NCBI GenBank assembly: GCA_012934845.2
Contig: WNNJ02002143.1
Span: 62,001-126,000 of the forward strand
From: Pomphorhynchus laevis
Lineage: Eukaryota > Acanthocephala > Palaeacanthocephala > Echinorhynchida > Pomphorhynchidae
Direction of reading: 5' to 3'
DNA length: 64,000 nucleotides
The notes under the pieces are model-generated. The model was not told the DNA's origin and searched no databases. It worked only from the letters and a program-made list of their open reading frames with translations. The position numbers and the translations under genes are program-made. Numbering within the stretch: position 1 is the first letter of the stretch; the number at the start of each line of letters is the position of its first letter. This document shows positions 1 through 14,300 of this stretch, piece after piece.

Positions 1-571
1 CTAAATTAAAGGATAACTATATAATAACAACTATTGATAAAGCTAGTAATTTCTTTGTCTTCAAATGCAAAAAGCTTTATTATGATATACTAATGAAAGA
101 GGTTAATTCTTATGATTTAAATATAACCACAACATATGAACGTAGTGAGTTGAGTTTTGAAACAATTATTACAAGTCACTGTTCTATAATGGATAAAAAG
201 GGTATAAAGGTTGAATTAGATAATAAAACTATACCTATATTATATTGGAATCCAAAATTACATAAAAATCCAATAAAACCTAGGTTCATATGTAGTGCGT
301 TTAAATGTACATTAAAACCACTTTCTGTCTATATGAATAAAATACTTAAAGTAATTAAAGCACATTTTAAAAAATATTGCAAGGTAATCGAAATTAATAC
401 TGGTATAAAACACTATTTCAGTATTAATTCTACAAAAGAATTTTTAGAACAGACGAAAGGAATAAATTTTCAAAATATAAATACATACGATTTTAGTACG
501 CTTTATACAAATCTAGATATAGTAGATATTAAAGAAGCGTTAGTAAAATTAATTAATCTTATATTCGGAAA

Positions 572-957
572 AAGATATACATATATATGTTATAATATAA
601 CTGATAGGATTTGTAACGCAGCAAGAATAATGACCTATATTGTCAAAAATTGCTTTAAAGATTTATCTCCCGTTTGTGTTGTGCGTTTATATAATGCTCT
701 TATAAGACCGATATTAGAATATGTGTCGCCAGTAGTCTTTCCGTGTACGCGTACAGAACTTGATCAATTAGAGCGCATACTTCGACGGTTTACGAAATTA
801 TGTCCTCAGGTACTATATCTTCCCTATGAGGCACAAATAAAAAGTTTGAATATGCCGACAATGCGTGAAAGGTTCCTTCTTTTCGACCTTCTAGCTATGT
901 ATCGACTAGTTAATACGTATAAATATATAGTAAGATATACATATATATGTTATAATA
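572..957. repeat. 26-bp direct repeats flanking the LINE fragment (572-597 and 932-957)
   Basis: Both copies read aagatatacatatatatgtt followed by ataata, with no mismatch. The intact PLE copy at 25725-26813 has this sequence once, encoding RYTYICYN, so the second copy is a target duplication made when the LINE fragment arrived. Confidence 0.85.
598..931 (+). mobile_element. Internal LINE fragment inserted in PLE-1
   Basis: The translated segment (ALIRPILEYVSPVVFPCT, MPTMRERFLLFDLLAMYRLV) matches the post-RT region of the CR1/Jockey-like LINE-C ORF2 in this window (IVRPHLEYCIQVCFPVT, MLSVRERFISLEMLCIWHM). It is cut at both ends: no RT catalytic core upstream, and none of the 'LRGHS' to 'WNSLP' end downstream. 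It sits between perfect 26-bp copies of PLE sequence (572-597 and 932-957). Fragment plus one repeat is 360 bp, so the PLE reading frame stays open through it and out the other side. Confidence 0.8.
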
Positions 958-1448
958 ACTATAGCGCATATCTAACAAAAATTAAACCATCAAGTAAATA
1001 TAAATATATGTATAAAATTGAATTATTAAAATCCTAAAATATTTTGATAAATCAAAATTATTTAAAAGTAGGGACATCTATATTTAGACAAGTAAAAGGT
1101 GTTCCAATGGGTGGTAATAGTAGCCCAATTATAGCTGACTTGTTTTTAAGCTTTATAGAATATGAATTTGTTCATAACTGTGTAAAAACTAAATCTAAAC
1201 TATATAAATATATGAAAATATGTTTCGATACATTGATGATATATGTGTATTTAATTCAAATAATTTTTATTCAATTAGTGAACAAATTTATGCAGGTAGC
1301 CTTATTCTTAATAAAACCAATATTGATGATAAAGAAGGTATAAAGAAGGTATTATTATAACTATAATATAATATAATTGTTTGCTGAATTAAACATTCTT
1401 TAAACAATTTAATTGGGACAATCAGCCCACCCATGATGATTGTACAGC

Positions 1449-1492
1449 AGGACGCTACTAATCAGTCCACCCAGGCTGATAAGTAGCGTCCT
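1449..1492. repeat. 17-bp inverted repeat (hairpin)
   Basis: aggacgctactaatcag at 1449-1465 pairs with ctgataagtagcgtcct at 1476-1492, with one mismatch across a 10-nt loop. It is GC-richer than its surroundings. Copies of 'ccaccca(tg/gg)ctgat'-like sequence lie on either side. Its parent element is not known. Confidence 0.6.
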
Positions 1493-2153
1493 AGTGTATC
1501 AATAAAAAGAACAATACATGTGAGGATAATGTCGTGTCACAACCTGAATAAAATTTAACCGCTTTACACCAAATTTTGATTTAACTTTCGGCTAATTTAG
1601 TTAACTTTCGGTTATCCAAACGTCCGATGAACCAATAATGTATGATTAACTTTTGTTAACACCAAAAGTAATCGAACACCGAAAGTAGTCGAAAACCAAT
1701 TTTAACTTACCAATGAGGTAATTATGCACCCGATTCATGGTCCGTCGAATTTGTAGCAATCGGTATGTTTGATTTTAATCAATTTTCTGTACACAAATTT
1801 GTTTGTTAATAAATCGTTAGGAAATCTCTTATTCCGTTAAATAAATTAAAATAAGTAATTATTTCCAATATTATATTTACATCGTCGATATTTAATCCTT
1901 GATGGTAAATTGCTTCGTTGATGAGCATGTCCGTTTTGGATTTGAATTCGTGTTTATTTTTCTGATTAAAAAATTATAAAATATCTATAATTTGTAAGAC
2001 AATTGTAAATTGAATTGACCAGTTTTTAATTTTATTACAAATAGCAAATTTCATAGTAATTAAATAGCAACTAATCGAAACCAACCTGATGTCACGCTGC
2101 TAAAGTTTCTTCACATATAACCATTAAGTTCATTCTATCATACAACTATTTTT

Positions 2154-2159
2154 TTTATT
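2154..2159 (-). terminator. Possible poly(A) signal AATAAA of the EH/SH3 gene
   Basis: The minus strand reads AATAAA about 45 nt past the TGA stop at 2206-2204. The position is right for a short 3' UTR, but the hexamer is common by chance in DNA this AT-rich. Confidence 0.35.
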
Positions 2160-2203
2160 AAAAATGGGGTCAGCGGTTTATCAAATTTCGATAAAAATTT
2201 AAT

Positions 2204-2377
2204 TCACTTGAAATCAATTCGGTGAACATAATTTGCTGGCAGCATTCCACATTTATTACCCAGTTGTCCGTATAGCCACTGTGGGCCAGCAGTACCGAGT
2301 ATTTTTATTATCGTTGATTTAGTAAAGTTTAAATCGTTCTGTTTGTGATAATCCAATGGAACATAATCAAACAATGC
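2204..2377 (-). CDS. ITSN: EH/SH3 gene exon 15 (SH3-B and stop)
   Basis: Second SH3 domain: ALFDYVPLDYHKQNDLNFTK, GPQWLYGQLGNKCGMLPANY, then VHRIDFK and TGA at 2206-2204. Acceptor TGTACAG|GCA. Only one Trp is present at the WW position (QWLYG), which is common in SH3 domains. Confidence 0.88.
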   Translation of the reverse strand, partial: ALFDYVPLDYHKQNDLNFTKSTIIKILGTAGPQWLYGQLGNKCGMLPANYVHRIDFK

Positions 2378-5300
2378 CTGTACATGATATTGACCTTGAA
2401 TAAGATATGATTGTTATTTGATTCAGATAGCTAGCTTAAAAGCATACCTTTATCGTAATTGACCGTAGGACTCGAAATCTATAAGGCGACAAAATTCAAT
2501 TAGTAAAGAAATACTTCATTTATGTAGCAACTTTTCAATATCGTATTAATAGACTTGTTTGACAATAGCAGATTCATTTGTTATTAAAATTAATTACAAA
2601 ACAATATTATGATATTTATTATATCATAATAACAAATTATATATAATTTGTTATTATAAATATTTGTTATAACAAATATTATAACATAATATCAATATTA
2701 CTATTATGATGTTACACAATATTATTAATACTCCAAACAATATTATACATACTTACTGTATGTCTATGATATACAGATTAAATAAAAGTTTCACGGCCCA
2801 AGTTTGTATATAGATTTAAGATCCGTCGAATTACCCACATATACAAATACATGTAAATATCTGAAACTGATTTATAAACTAGGATTTTTAATAAAGAATC
2901 GTTTTTGCTATACGATCCCAAAATACAATTTTGTGCTCATGGATCCAAAACAACTTTAACTTTAAGTTGGCATATAAAACTGATTAAATGGAACGTAATT
3001 TTTGTACAAAAATGTGTTTGTTAATAGATCGTTAAAAAATATCTTATTTCGATAAATAATAAGTTATAAAAAGAAATTACATTGAAGATATTTAATCTTC
3101 GATGTATATTGCATTATATATGCAACATCATAAATAGCAATATAATTATATAAGTTAATACCTGTACAGCCATTGCTACTATTGAAATATTAATGTTGTA
3201 ATTGTAAAATTATTTACAGCACCTACTATCGAAATCAAAAGCAGTTTATTTATACTGCAACAAGTTTTCCAATACGCCACATTTCATCAGCTACTGATCC
3301 AATACATACGTTTCGCGTTTCAGTTCTATTAATGTTTGCTGTTGACGAGCACTCGACTCATCTGCTTTATTGACAATTAATATTTAATGAAAGACTCTTC
3401 TAGCATTATAGATTCATTATTATAGATTCATTTTATAGAATGTGAATTTATGATAAAAAATATATTGTAAATGTAACATTCTTACATCGATAGGTTCAAC
3501 ATAGTTGCTGGGGAAACTTCCATATCTCGATCCGATATGTCCATGCCACCACTTCGACGTTTGAGCCGTCACCACGATTACATCGCTTTTGCAAAAGTTT
3601 AGATCTCCTTTTATTTCAGATTTAAAATCAAACAAGGAGCGATATAATTTAAGTGACCCGTTGCCATTGCTTCTTAGTGATTCCGACGAATCCTAATAAC
3701 ACATTAATACGTTTTGATTGACTATCTCCAAAACATTTCGCTGGTTTGTAAATTATGAAATTATGAAATATGAGTCTTGTAATTTTCTTGTTATATCTAG
3801 AAGGTAGAAGAGGTCCATGAACTGAATTATCGTAAGCCTCAGTGGCCAATGAAAGCTTTGATATTAACGATTTAAATATTTTATATTTATAAATATAATT
3901 AAATATAATAATTATATTATATAATTTATGAATAAATATTATATAATATTATATAATTATTATATTTATATTATCTGATTATATATAATTCATAATTATA
4001 TTATGAATAAAATTTATGAATAAATAACGTTTAGAATTGAATATTTTCTTTTGATTTAAAAATGAAACAATCACTATCCGTAAATTATTTACAAAATCAA
4101 TTGTTCTTTAGTTATTGACATTACATCATAACAAAAAGAAAATTTATTTGATACAAAATATGAATAAAAAACTCATAAGAAAAAGTGATGTCTTGTTCAA
4201 AAGACTAGCAATCAATACAACGTGTTAATATTGAATTTGAAAGAAAAATCTAAATTTAATTACAATTTGTTTATTTAACTACACTTAAATTTAAATTTAC
4301 ATTTAACAACAAGTTGTAGTATCTGCGTTATAGATACAATACTTTACCATTTGAAAATAAAACCTTTTTTTACGCACCATTGCCGAATTTTGTATCAAAT
4401 AATTACGGAAATTTATATTAAGTAGCCCACCAAGTAGGCATAGTTGCTAAAGTTTCAAAATGCCTTTGACATTTTTTAATATTTTGCTTCAAATACATTA
4501 TATCCGTTAAATCTTTGTTTCTACATTTTTCACATCAAGACTTCAATTTCTTCAAGGTCAAAGTCGAGACAAACTAAATATTTTATACCGTGATATATTC
4601 ACGGACAAGATCGTGTTTAAATAATAATTAATTTTAAAAAACCGATTGTTAATTAGATACAATCATTCACCATTTGAAGTATTTGCATTTAAATATTAGC
4701 ATTTTGGAGTATTTGTACTTGCATGTTTTTGGTAAAAACTTACAAAATACTTTCTCGAAACTTGAAAGCATTAGAACAAATATTTTAAAAATAGCATTAT
4801 ACTTTTTAAACGATTTCAGTAAGTACTAAGCAATAAATGTTTCGTTAACAAACATTTATTGTATTTAGAAAAGTTTTCTAAAAATACCAAAATAATTTTG
4901 TCTTCCAGCTTTACCTAATAGTTCCTGTTTATAGTTTCAAGTTTATAATATTTTATAAATATTTGTGATTTTAATTTTTAAAATCGAAAAATTACTCAAT
5001 TTGATCAAACAATCGGAAGTTGTTTTTATCACTGGATTTTGATATCGTTTTTTTACTCGTGAATCTTGCGTTTATACAACATAACTGTATATTACCAGTT
5101 CTGCTGATAATTTTTTTGTCGCCTTTAAAATAACAGTAAAATTTATTTTAAAAATATGCAGGAACGATCTGGTAAAATTGAAAGACAAAACTATTTTGAT
5201 ATTTAGCGTCTTCAAAAATTTCGGATGCTATTACTAGCATCTTCAGAAATTAGAAACATTGTTTTTGTTTCTGAATATTTAAAATACAGATCAAGATGGG

Positions 5301-8300
5301 CATATTTCTTAAAACAAATATATTTTATATTTAGCTAATTCGTTTTAGACTTGATGTTATGCTAGTAGTTGCTAGAGAAATTCAGGAACCTTATTATTTC
5401 TGAATATTTAAAGTACAGATCATGATGGATATATTAAAATAATAAATGTCTTAACATAAAATAAAGAGAAGTTCCTATGAGCCTAAATGTGCAATCTGTC
5501 GAAAAACCACTTTTAAATAAAAGCGTGTACTTGTTTATTAAATAGAACTAAGAGTTCTATTTAACTAAACTTCAAATTGCAAATTTGACAAAAATATTTT
5601 CCATTAAATTGGTTCTATAACATCCAAACACAGAAATAAACACAAATATTAAACATTTTAACCTTAAGCTTACCAAATTTTCGTTTGAAAATGAGGCCGG
5701 CGTTTTGGTCGAACTAAACAACCTAAAAACACAGCCTTGCAGATATCTCTAATAAAATGCCTTACTGAGAAATGTCAGGAAAGAGACTTTGATCGCTGTG
5801 AGATTTAACTTCAGCGCTTAAATCCGGGTACAAGGTAGACATACCTGCAATTTAAGAATTTAAATTAACTTACAAAAATACCACTTGCTTATTTAAGCAA
5901 ACAATGAGAACATAATTAATTCTTTAACTAAATTTTATAGAACAAGAAAAAATTTAACAATCATTTAATAAATTTAATTATTTTAAAAAGTCAAAAAATG
6001 TAAAAATAGATAAAAGGTGCTTTAATAAACGAGATAGTTTACAAAGTAGACTTATTTCTAAAAGACTATTATTATTAGAAGTTATATAGAAGTTAGAAAT
6101 TATTTCTAAGTATAGGTTTCTATATGTTTCTGACATATAGGATATATAAGTTATATATAAATGAACATCAAAATAACATCAACAAACCTCTATCAAATTA
6201 AAATAATATATAAATTATTTTTATATTATATTTTTATTATATTATATATTTTTAATATATAATATTTAGACAAATAAAAGGTGTTCCAATTGAAGGTAAT
6301 TGTAGCCCGATTAAAGCTGACTTATTTTTAAGCTTTATAGAATATGAATTTGTTCATAACTGTGTAAAAACTAAATCTAAACAATATAAATATATGAAAT
6401 ATATGTTTCGATACATTGATGATATATGTGTATTTAATTCTAATAATTTTTATTCAATTAGTGCCACATTTACCAGAAAGCCTTATTCTTAACAAAACCA
6501 ATTGTCAAGTCTACGTATTTAATTTAATTATAAAATAAACAAAACATAATAATGCTAAATCTAAACAATATAAATGTATGAAATATTGATGTAATGAAAA
6601 TATAATTGTATGAAATATTGTTATAAATTGATGATATATGTGTATTTAATTCTAGCAATTTTATTCGATTAGTGAACAAATTTATCCAGGTAGCCTCATT
6701 CTTAATAAAACCAATATTAATGATAAAGGTGTATATCTAGATATGAACATTAAATTAACATCAAAATTCACTGGATAATTATACATTTTTATGCTATTTA
6801 AATTTATACATATTTAAATTTACACGAAACATATTCAATAAGCGAACACATTTATCCAGGTAGCTTCTTTCTTAATAAACCCAAAAATAAAGAAGGTGTA
6901 TATCTAGATATGAACATTAAATTAACATTACCTAAAACTACTATTAATTTATATCGTAAAGATGACATATTTAAATTTACAAGAAACATATTTTTGCATG
7001 AGCATTCATGCATACCATATAATATAAAATATAATACATTAAATAATGAAATTTTAAGAATTGCAACAATATGTAATGATATTGGTTTTCTTCAAAATCA
7101 TTTAAATAATTTAATAGATACATATTTTAAACTAGGTTACTATGAAAATAACATCAAACAGAAAATAGTAAAATATATAAATCAACACAATAAGTCCGGG
7201 ACTATTACAATGGTGCCGCTAGTAGTCAGGGCGTATGAAATGGGAAGTCATGAAGGAAGGATTCTGAGCAGGTTTTCAGCACCATAGTCAACTTGTGTGT
7301 CATAGCGTCTATTTAATGGATAAATAAGCATTTATCAAACGATCACTAGTCCTGATTTTAATCGATCTTAATGATCTAACTAGTTTACTTATCACAAAAT
7401 ATATAATAAAATATATTATTATATATTATAATAGTATATATTATATTATTATAACATATTAATATATTATATATTATATTCAAGTATAATATATATTAAT
7501 ATATTATAGTATATTCAAGTAGAAATATAAATTTCAATTTTCATACTAGTTCAAATATACAATCAAATATTTTCAACTTTCACCTTTCAAAAAATATTTT
7601 TAGAAATATTTCTAAATCTTTAAAAAATTATAAAAACATAAAAAATGATAAAACAAATTTAGCCATCCAAACAACAAAAAATTATGTTGTCAAAAAAACT
7701 CTAGATTCTTCCAGACACATTAATTTCTAAAGAAAGATGAGACTCAATGTGACGATTTATCACAAACATACTAGAAAAAGGCAGCAGAAAGTGAAAATTT
7801 TGTTTTCACTAATGATAAAAAATTTTAATTGTCTTTGCAAAAAGATCACATGATAGAAACATTAAAATTAACTGAATTTAATACCATTAAACTAAAATAC
7901 AATTAAGCGCTATTAATCCGATGTTTATACCAGTATCTAGCGAACAGTAAACCTGTGACAAGACATCACAATACTATTGCATTATTGGCGAACCAATAGT
8001 TCCTACATTTTTATAATAAAAACCAACCTGATTTGCTAGTAAATATCGGGGCCATAGATTTACGACCTGTATCTTGTTCTGCTAGATATGAATTAAACAA
8101 TTAAAAATCAAAGTCAATTCAATTACGTTCTGGTAATTCTTCTTTTTCACAATGCCATTCGCATTGATCGCTATTGCTGTCGTCGAACGGGTCATGGTTT
8201 TCGAATGGATCGGAAGTCGTTGTGTCATAAGAAACGTTTAGATTCGCAAACAGATGTGATAGCTGTACGGCTGTTTCATACAAAGCAATTAAAATGATAT

Positions 8301-11300
8301 TAAACCTTAAAATGTTTAACCTTTTGCTTTTTCCAAAGAATCAATGGCGGCTGATAATTCTCTGTTGTAAAGTCGACAAATTGTTCAATTCATTAGGAAT
8401 TAAAAATTTAATAAAAATATTATGATTTAGAGTCTAATCAAGAATCGATGCACGATCAAGAAGTGTCTACTGCATAAGGCGCAGTGTCAATCCAATTAGC
8501 AATGATATCAGCGCTAATATATCGATGAACTGATATATTGATGATACAATATATCATACAATATAAATACATTGAATATGTTATGAATATCTGATTAAAA
8601 TGACACATAAAGAGAAATGGATTCTTTATATATCACTATGGTCAGTGATTTAAATACTCATGGATTGTTTCGTAACCGCTAATTACGGGAAATGAATTCC
8701 GTAATCAGCGTTTTTCGGTTAAAGAAATTCATTGATGTTTGCTGCACGGAGAGAAGCTAAGCATTTCGCTCTGAGAAAATGTATCAGGGGATGTTGAAGC
8801 AATAATGGGTAATCAATTTGCAACATTTCATTGCATCGCATAACAGCGACTTGTTTATTGCTTGATAAATTAAATTTTCGTTCTACAAAATGCTAATTTG
8901 ATAAATTAGTAATTATTAGATTAGATTAGAAATTTAAAATTAAATTAAGTAATTCTGTAGTAATTCTGTACCGCTATTTATGTAGTAAGTGAAATGAAAG
9001 TTAAGAAGATTAAGTTTTAATTTTGTATTTTAAATTAAAATTAAAATAATATTTTGTATTTTATAAATATAAAATTAAAGAACACTTTGTGATGTAGCAC
9101 TACGAGGAAGAATCAAAAGTACTTTCTGCAGGTATGTGTTATGACACAAGATTTTTATGACACTTATAAGGTTTATGTCATAAAACCATTATTTGGTAGA
9201 TAACATTTTGTAAGTCTCAATAGTGAAGCTTAGGAATATGCGCTTTTCATTGCACGTGAATCATAAAAGTAACAACAAAATAATAACCAGTTATTCCATC
9301 ATAAATCATCATATTTTTTAGTAAAAATGTCAAATATTATTATATCACGTATAATAATTTAAAGTTTAAAGTGTCTAAATTCTTAAAGTTCAAAATATAT
9401 TTTAAATATAAAAAACTTTTGGATAAATAAGAAATACTATTAATAATTATTTTTAGTTACTAAAAATACTCAAAGTTCAAATACTAGGATATAAGAGGAT
9501 AAAATTTTGATAAAACCAGAATATGAACGTTAAAAATACTTACTCGCTTTTAGGGTCGGATGACTCTTTTATTTTATTCAGAATGCTTGACACTTCATTC
9601 TCTTTATTGTCAATACTTGTCTTCAATGATTTTAATTCCATTTCTAATTTCTTTTAACATTTAAAATGATAAAATGATAATTTTTTAAATTAAAATGATA
9701 CCAAAGAAGATTTTTTCAAAGTGTCCAATTTCAGTTTCGATTCGATAATCTGATGCCGCAATTGAGTCTCTAGTGTGGCCAGATCATTGACTCGCTTTGT
9801 AGTCAACGAAAGCATGTTAGTATCGTTCTCGTGGTTTTTTCTATCTGTATTACAGGAGAAAATTATTAATTTATATCTTAAAATGAACTCTGCCGGTTTT
9901 AAAGTAGACGATAAAATTCACTGGATAATTATACATTTTTATGCTATTTAAATTTATACATATTTAAATTTACACGAAACATATTCAATAAGCGAACACA
10001 TTTATCCAGGTAGCTTCTTTCTTAATAAACCCAAAAATAAAGAAGGTGTATATCTAGATATGAACATTAAATTAACATCAATTAAAACTACTTTTAATTT
10101 ATATCGTAAAGATGACATATTTAAATTTTAAAGAAATATTTTTGCATGAGCATTCATGCATATCATATAATATAAAATATAATACATCAAATAATGAAAT
10201 TTTAAGAATTGCAACAGTAACGATATTGGCTTTCTTAAAAATCATTTAAATAATTTAATAGATACATATTTTAAACTAAGTTACTGTAAAAATAAAAAGT
10301 TGTAAATCATCTAATTATTATTAAAAATGTTAATTTATAGGTACAAAGGAAAATCAAAGACCAAAGGAATTATTCAATGCTTCAATGGCAACCGGCATTA
10401 TCAGGAAAGATTTTACAGCTTTTTCCATTTAAATAATATAAGCATGTATTTATACCATGTGCCTCGCTACAAAATTGACAAAAGAAAGCGATCAAACAGT
10501 AAAAACATCAGATAATAAAGTAAAACCAAATATTAAGAACTAAAAACATTAAGAACTGTAAAAATATAAATATACATGCATTTTGTAAATATTAAAATCA
10601 TTATTAAGACATTATATATAAAGATATTTTGCTATTCCGATATTATCTATTTAGATAGATAATTATCAAGATTACTATAAAAACAACATCCAATAGGAAA
10701 TAGTTATATTTATAAATCAACACATTAATATTAAAAATAAATTAAAAATCATTAGAGGAAATAAAAATAAAAATACAATTTTATAAAAATAAATAGTAAA
10801 ATATCAAAAATAAATTTAAACTTTTAAGCAGAAAATCTTCATGACTTTATAATAAAATACACTAGATAATCAAATTTCATTAGAAAGAAATGCCAAAAAT
10901 AAAATACCAAAATAAAGCAGGAAATAGTTAAATATAAAAATCAACACAATATTAGATGAATGACTATTCATGCATACCATTTAGTATTAAATATAATACA
11001 TTAAATAATGAAATATAAAGAACTGTCGTAATATGGAAGGATAGTGGCTTTCTTTAAAATCATTTAATAGAAACATATTTTAAACTATGTTACTACGAAA
11101 TACAACAAAACAGAAAATAGTAAAATCCATAAATCATATCATTCATTATTCATACACTATTCTAAATAAATATAAAAAAATCTTCATGACTGGATAATAA
11201 AATACATTAGAAATTTTTTCTATTTCATTAGAAGAAATACCAAAACAAAGCAGGAAATAGTTAAATAAAAAAATCAACGCAATATTATTAAAAACAAATT

Positions 11301-14300
11301 TGAAATCTTAAATGGAAAATGTTTATGGATGGATAATAAATAATATACTTTGTATTAGAGATAAGATACTAAATAATCAAATTTAATCAGAGGAAATACG
11401 TCCTTAGCACGTATTTGCATCGTTGATGTGTTGAGTTGATGAATGGAGGACTAAATCTGATTACATAGCAGTTCCTCCTGATGACCTCTAATCCTTATTC
11501 CGGTACAACGTATGTTATTTATTAGTCAATTCATAAAGATTGACTTTTATTTTAAATTCCAATTTAAATCTTATATAACAATTATTGATTATTGATTATT
11601 TAATTATTTAATTTTTATTTCGCATTATTTTTAATTTGTTAATAATATAATATATGTAAACTCAGTTAGCTGATCTGATTATTCAGCATCATGAATATAA
11701 ACCAAATATTATGTGCATATCATTCATTAAATCATATCATTCATTAATCATAAATAGTTTAATTAAACCAAATAGTTTAAATATGTGCAAGTTCCTAATT
11801 AATTCTGATGTAAAAGATTTGCGATCGATTAATCGATTAGCGTTAAATTAATCGATCGTTAGAAACAATCGATTTTTATCGTTTACTCTAACATTCTTAA
11901 AAACAATTATATATATTTCTCTAATAACAATAAAGATACATAAAACTCTTTTATTCATACCATATGACTGCCTCTCGACTTGCTCTTGTAATAACACTTC
12001 GAGATTTTTCAATAAGATAAGATTCTCAGAATGCGTTTTGGAATGTGCCTAATCAAAAACAAAAGGTTTAAACTGTCAATGAAAGCATTTTGACAATTTC
12101 GCATAAAAACATCTATAATCATCAATAAATCTGCAGAAAATTTCGAATTTTACTAAAACTTTTAAATTAGCTCAATTATACTCGACAATTTTATAAAAAA
12201 AATGAAATATATGGAAGAATGAAAAACAATTTTAGCAATAAAAAACTTCATTTTAATTAAATAGCAATGAAATAATGTTTTACTTTCAAAACATTTTTAC
12301 ATTTATATTTTCATTTATAATAAATAAAAAGTGATTAAATTACCTCATGTATTTTCTCCAGATTTAGCATGTTATGAAGTACATCCTTATGTTCCATTTG
12401 TAGTTGTTTTGTTTTAAGCAGACACTGCTCGTTTTCAGAATTAATACTATTCAATTTGATTGCACATGAGTTGACTTTGTTTTCCTATAAAATAAATGCA
12501 TTGTTTTATTATAAAACGTTTTCACGTATTGTGTACGATAAATTGAGAGGAAAAAAGACTTAAATTTATACTTAAAAACTTAAATAAGCGAGATGTATTG
12601 TCAATAACCGAAAACATTTTAAGCAAACGCTTCTCGCAGAAATTCTAAACGACCTTTCGATTTTTGTTAAACATTTACTTCTTGAATTATAACAAATTCT
12701 ATAATTTCAGAAGAATTCAACAATTTGGCAGATAATTTCATATTTTGATAAGAATTCAAAAGCTTAAAAGTTCGGAATAAATTTAATATAACTTGTGTCA
12801 GTTGTTAAACTGTTTTATCATTTCGAAAACAGTTAAGTTTTTGCTAAATTAAACGGATATTCTTGTAGTTGAAGCCAAAAATGTTCAATTAGTTGGTTTT
12901 AAAGGCTTGAAGCGAGCAATTGCAGATAGTAACTAAGACTAACACGTTAAAAGAAATAATTGCAGATATTATTTTTTATGAAACATTGGGGGATTGTTAA
13001 AAAATAAACTTTTAAATTTGTAACCAAATATCTATAAATCGTTGTTTAAAAAATTCTCGTAAATAAAATTCTAAACTTTAAGTAAAGTTTAACAAAGTGT
13101 ACAGATTTTATCATATTATCTCCGGTGAATAAATCCTTATGTTTGATAAATAGTGCTTCAATAAAGCAAACTTTCAATGTTAGCAGAATTCAAATTTCAA
13201 ACATTAAAATATTTGAATATATTTGAAATTTTAGTTCTATTTCCAAATAAATTCCAAACTTATGCCAACATAAATTTTAACATAAATAAGGATACCAATA
13301 TCTTAAATAAAATACATACGCATGCATTATTAAAGCTTCCACGTTAAACTATGATTGATATGATTTGAATTTTCTGATTATAAACAGTTTAAAATGATAT
13401 TTAAATTCCATTTTTGCACAACTATATTTTAAATTAACAGAGAAAATAATTACAAGATGGCTGTATTCATCCTGAGCAGCCTGTACGTCTGTCTTCAATG
13501 ATGCATGTTCTTTAAGAGCGTCATTCATGTGATCTTTAAGAACCGAACGTTTGGATTGTTCCAGGTCTAGATGAACTTGATTAGTTATCTTCTGGCGAGC
13601 TAAGACTGATCTTGAAGCAGCAGTATTATAAGATGATGCCGTTGGTGATAATTTGTTATTTTCGTTGCTCATTACTATCTGATTGCATGTCTTCATTGCA
13701 CTGACAAATTGATGAATATTTAATTTACCGGTTCCCTTAGGATCGACGTCACTCCTAAAAACAAATTCTGAAGGAACAAAACATATTGATAGATAAGCTA
13801 TTTTCATATAACTGGAAACATTACACCTCTTGAAACCTCATGAATTCTTTATATAACCTTTCCATTATCAATTATATATGTTATAACTCTGTTCGAAATT
13901 CAAAAGAAACTATGCTTTCGAAGTGTAAGTTATCATTTATTTAAAACATAAATAGCGACATGCAATTTGTAATTTGAATAGTTTAGCACCTAAAGCTTTC
14001 TAAATCATAACGATATACATATAATGCGACAATTTAGAGATCATTTAGTGAACAGACGAAAAAGATCACCAAGAAATAATGTGCGTCTATCAAAAAAAGA
14101 CTGGCAAATTGATCCAAACAATTTTTCAAAAACGTTTTAAAATAACAAATCCATATTTTACAGCTTCTCGAAGCGTTACGTACTTCTAAAACAAGAAAAA
14201 TACGATTTATTTCATGCTTGTTGATATTTTGGATGTTTCGATTAACCTAAATTATTGATTCATTTAAATCTGAATCATTTAAATATATTTTTCATAATTG

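Larger units (their letters stand above)
1..1345 (+). mobile_element. Penelope-like element copy PLE-1 (reverse transcriptase region), partial
   Basis: This is the reverse transcriptase of a Penelope-like retroelement, entering from the left window edge. Visible blocks in order are a DKASN motif near 36-50 (the position of the DKG motif known in PLE RTs), YWNPKLHK near 243-266, YDFSTLYTN near 487-513 and GVPMGGNS near 1099-1122. The same blocks occur in the better copy at 25725-26813 on the other strand. Homology stops near 1345, before the end of the RT, so the copy is truncated at its 3' side and lacks a terminal repeat. A LINE fragment is inserted at 598-957. It looks broken, with about one further interruption besides the insertion. 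No GIY-YIG nuclease is seen. The family assignment is firm; the subfamily is not determined. Confidence 0.8.
1346..2203. other. Intergenic AT-rich DNA downstream of the EH/SH3 gene
   Basis: Apart from the hairpin at 1449-1492 and a possible poly(A) signal for the minus-strand gene at 2154-2159, I see no coding potential here on either strand. Confidence 0.5.

Noticed and set aside
93-1037. A single 314-residue fusion gene combining PLE RT and LINE domains
   Set aside because: The frame is open only because a LINE fragment of suitable length inserted; the flanking direct repeats and the intact copy show it is an insertion in an old element, not a host gene.
3649-3849. Open stretch on the minus strand as an extra exon between exons 13 and 14
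   Set aside because: No donor in a phase that joins to the SH3-A exon; exon 13 joins exon 14 directly in frame.
10327-10515. 62-codon ORF (KGKSKTKGIIQCFNGNRHYQ) as a gene
   Set aside because: It lies between PLE fragments in an intron, has no recognised domain and is within the length expected by chance.
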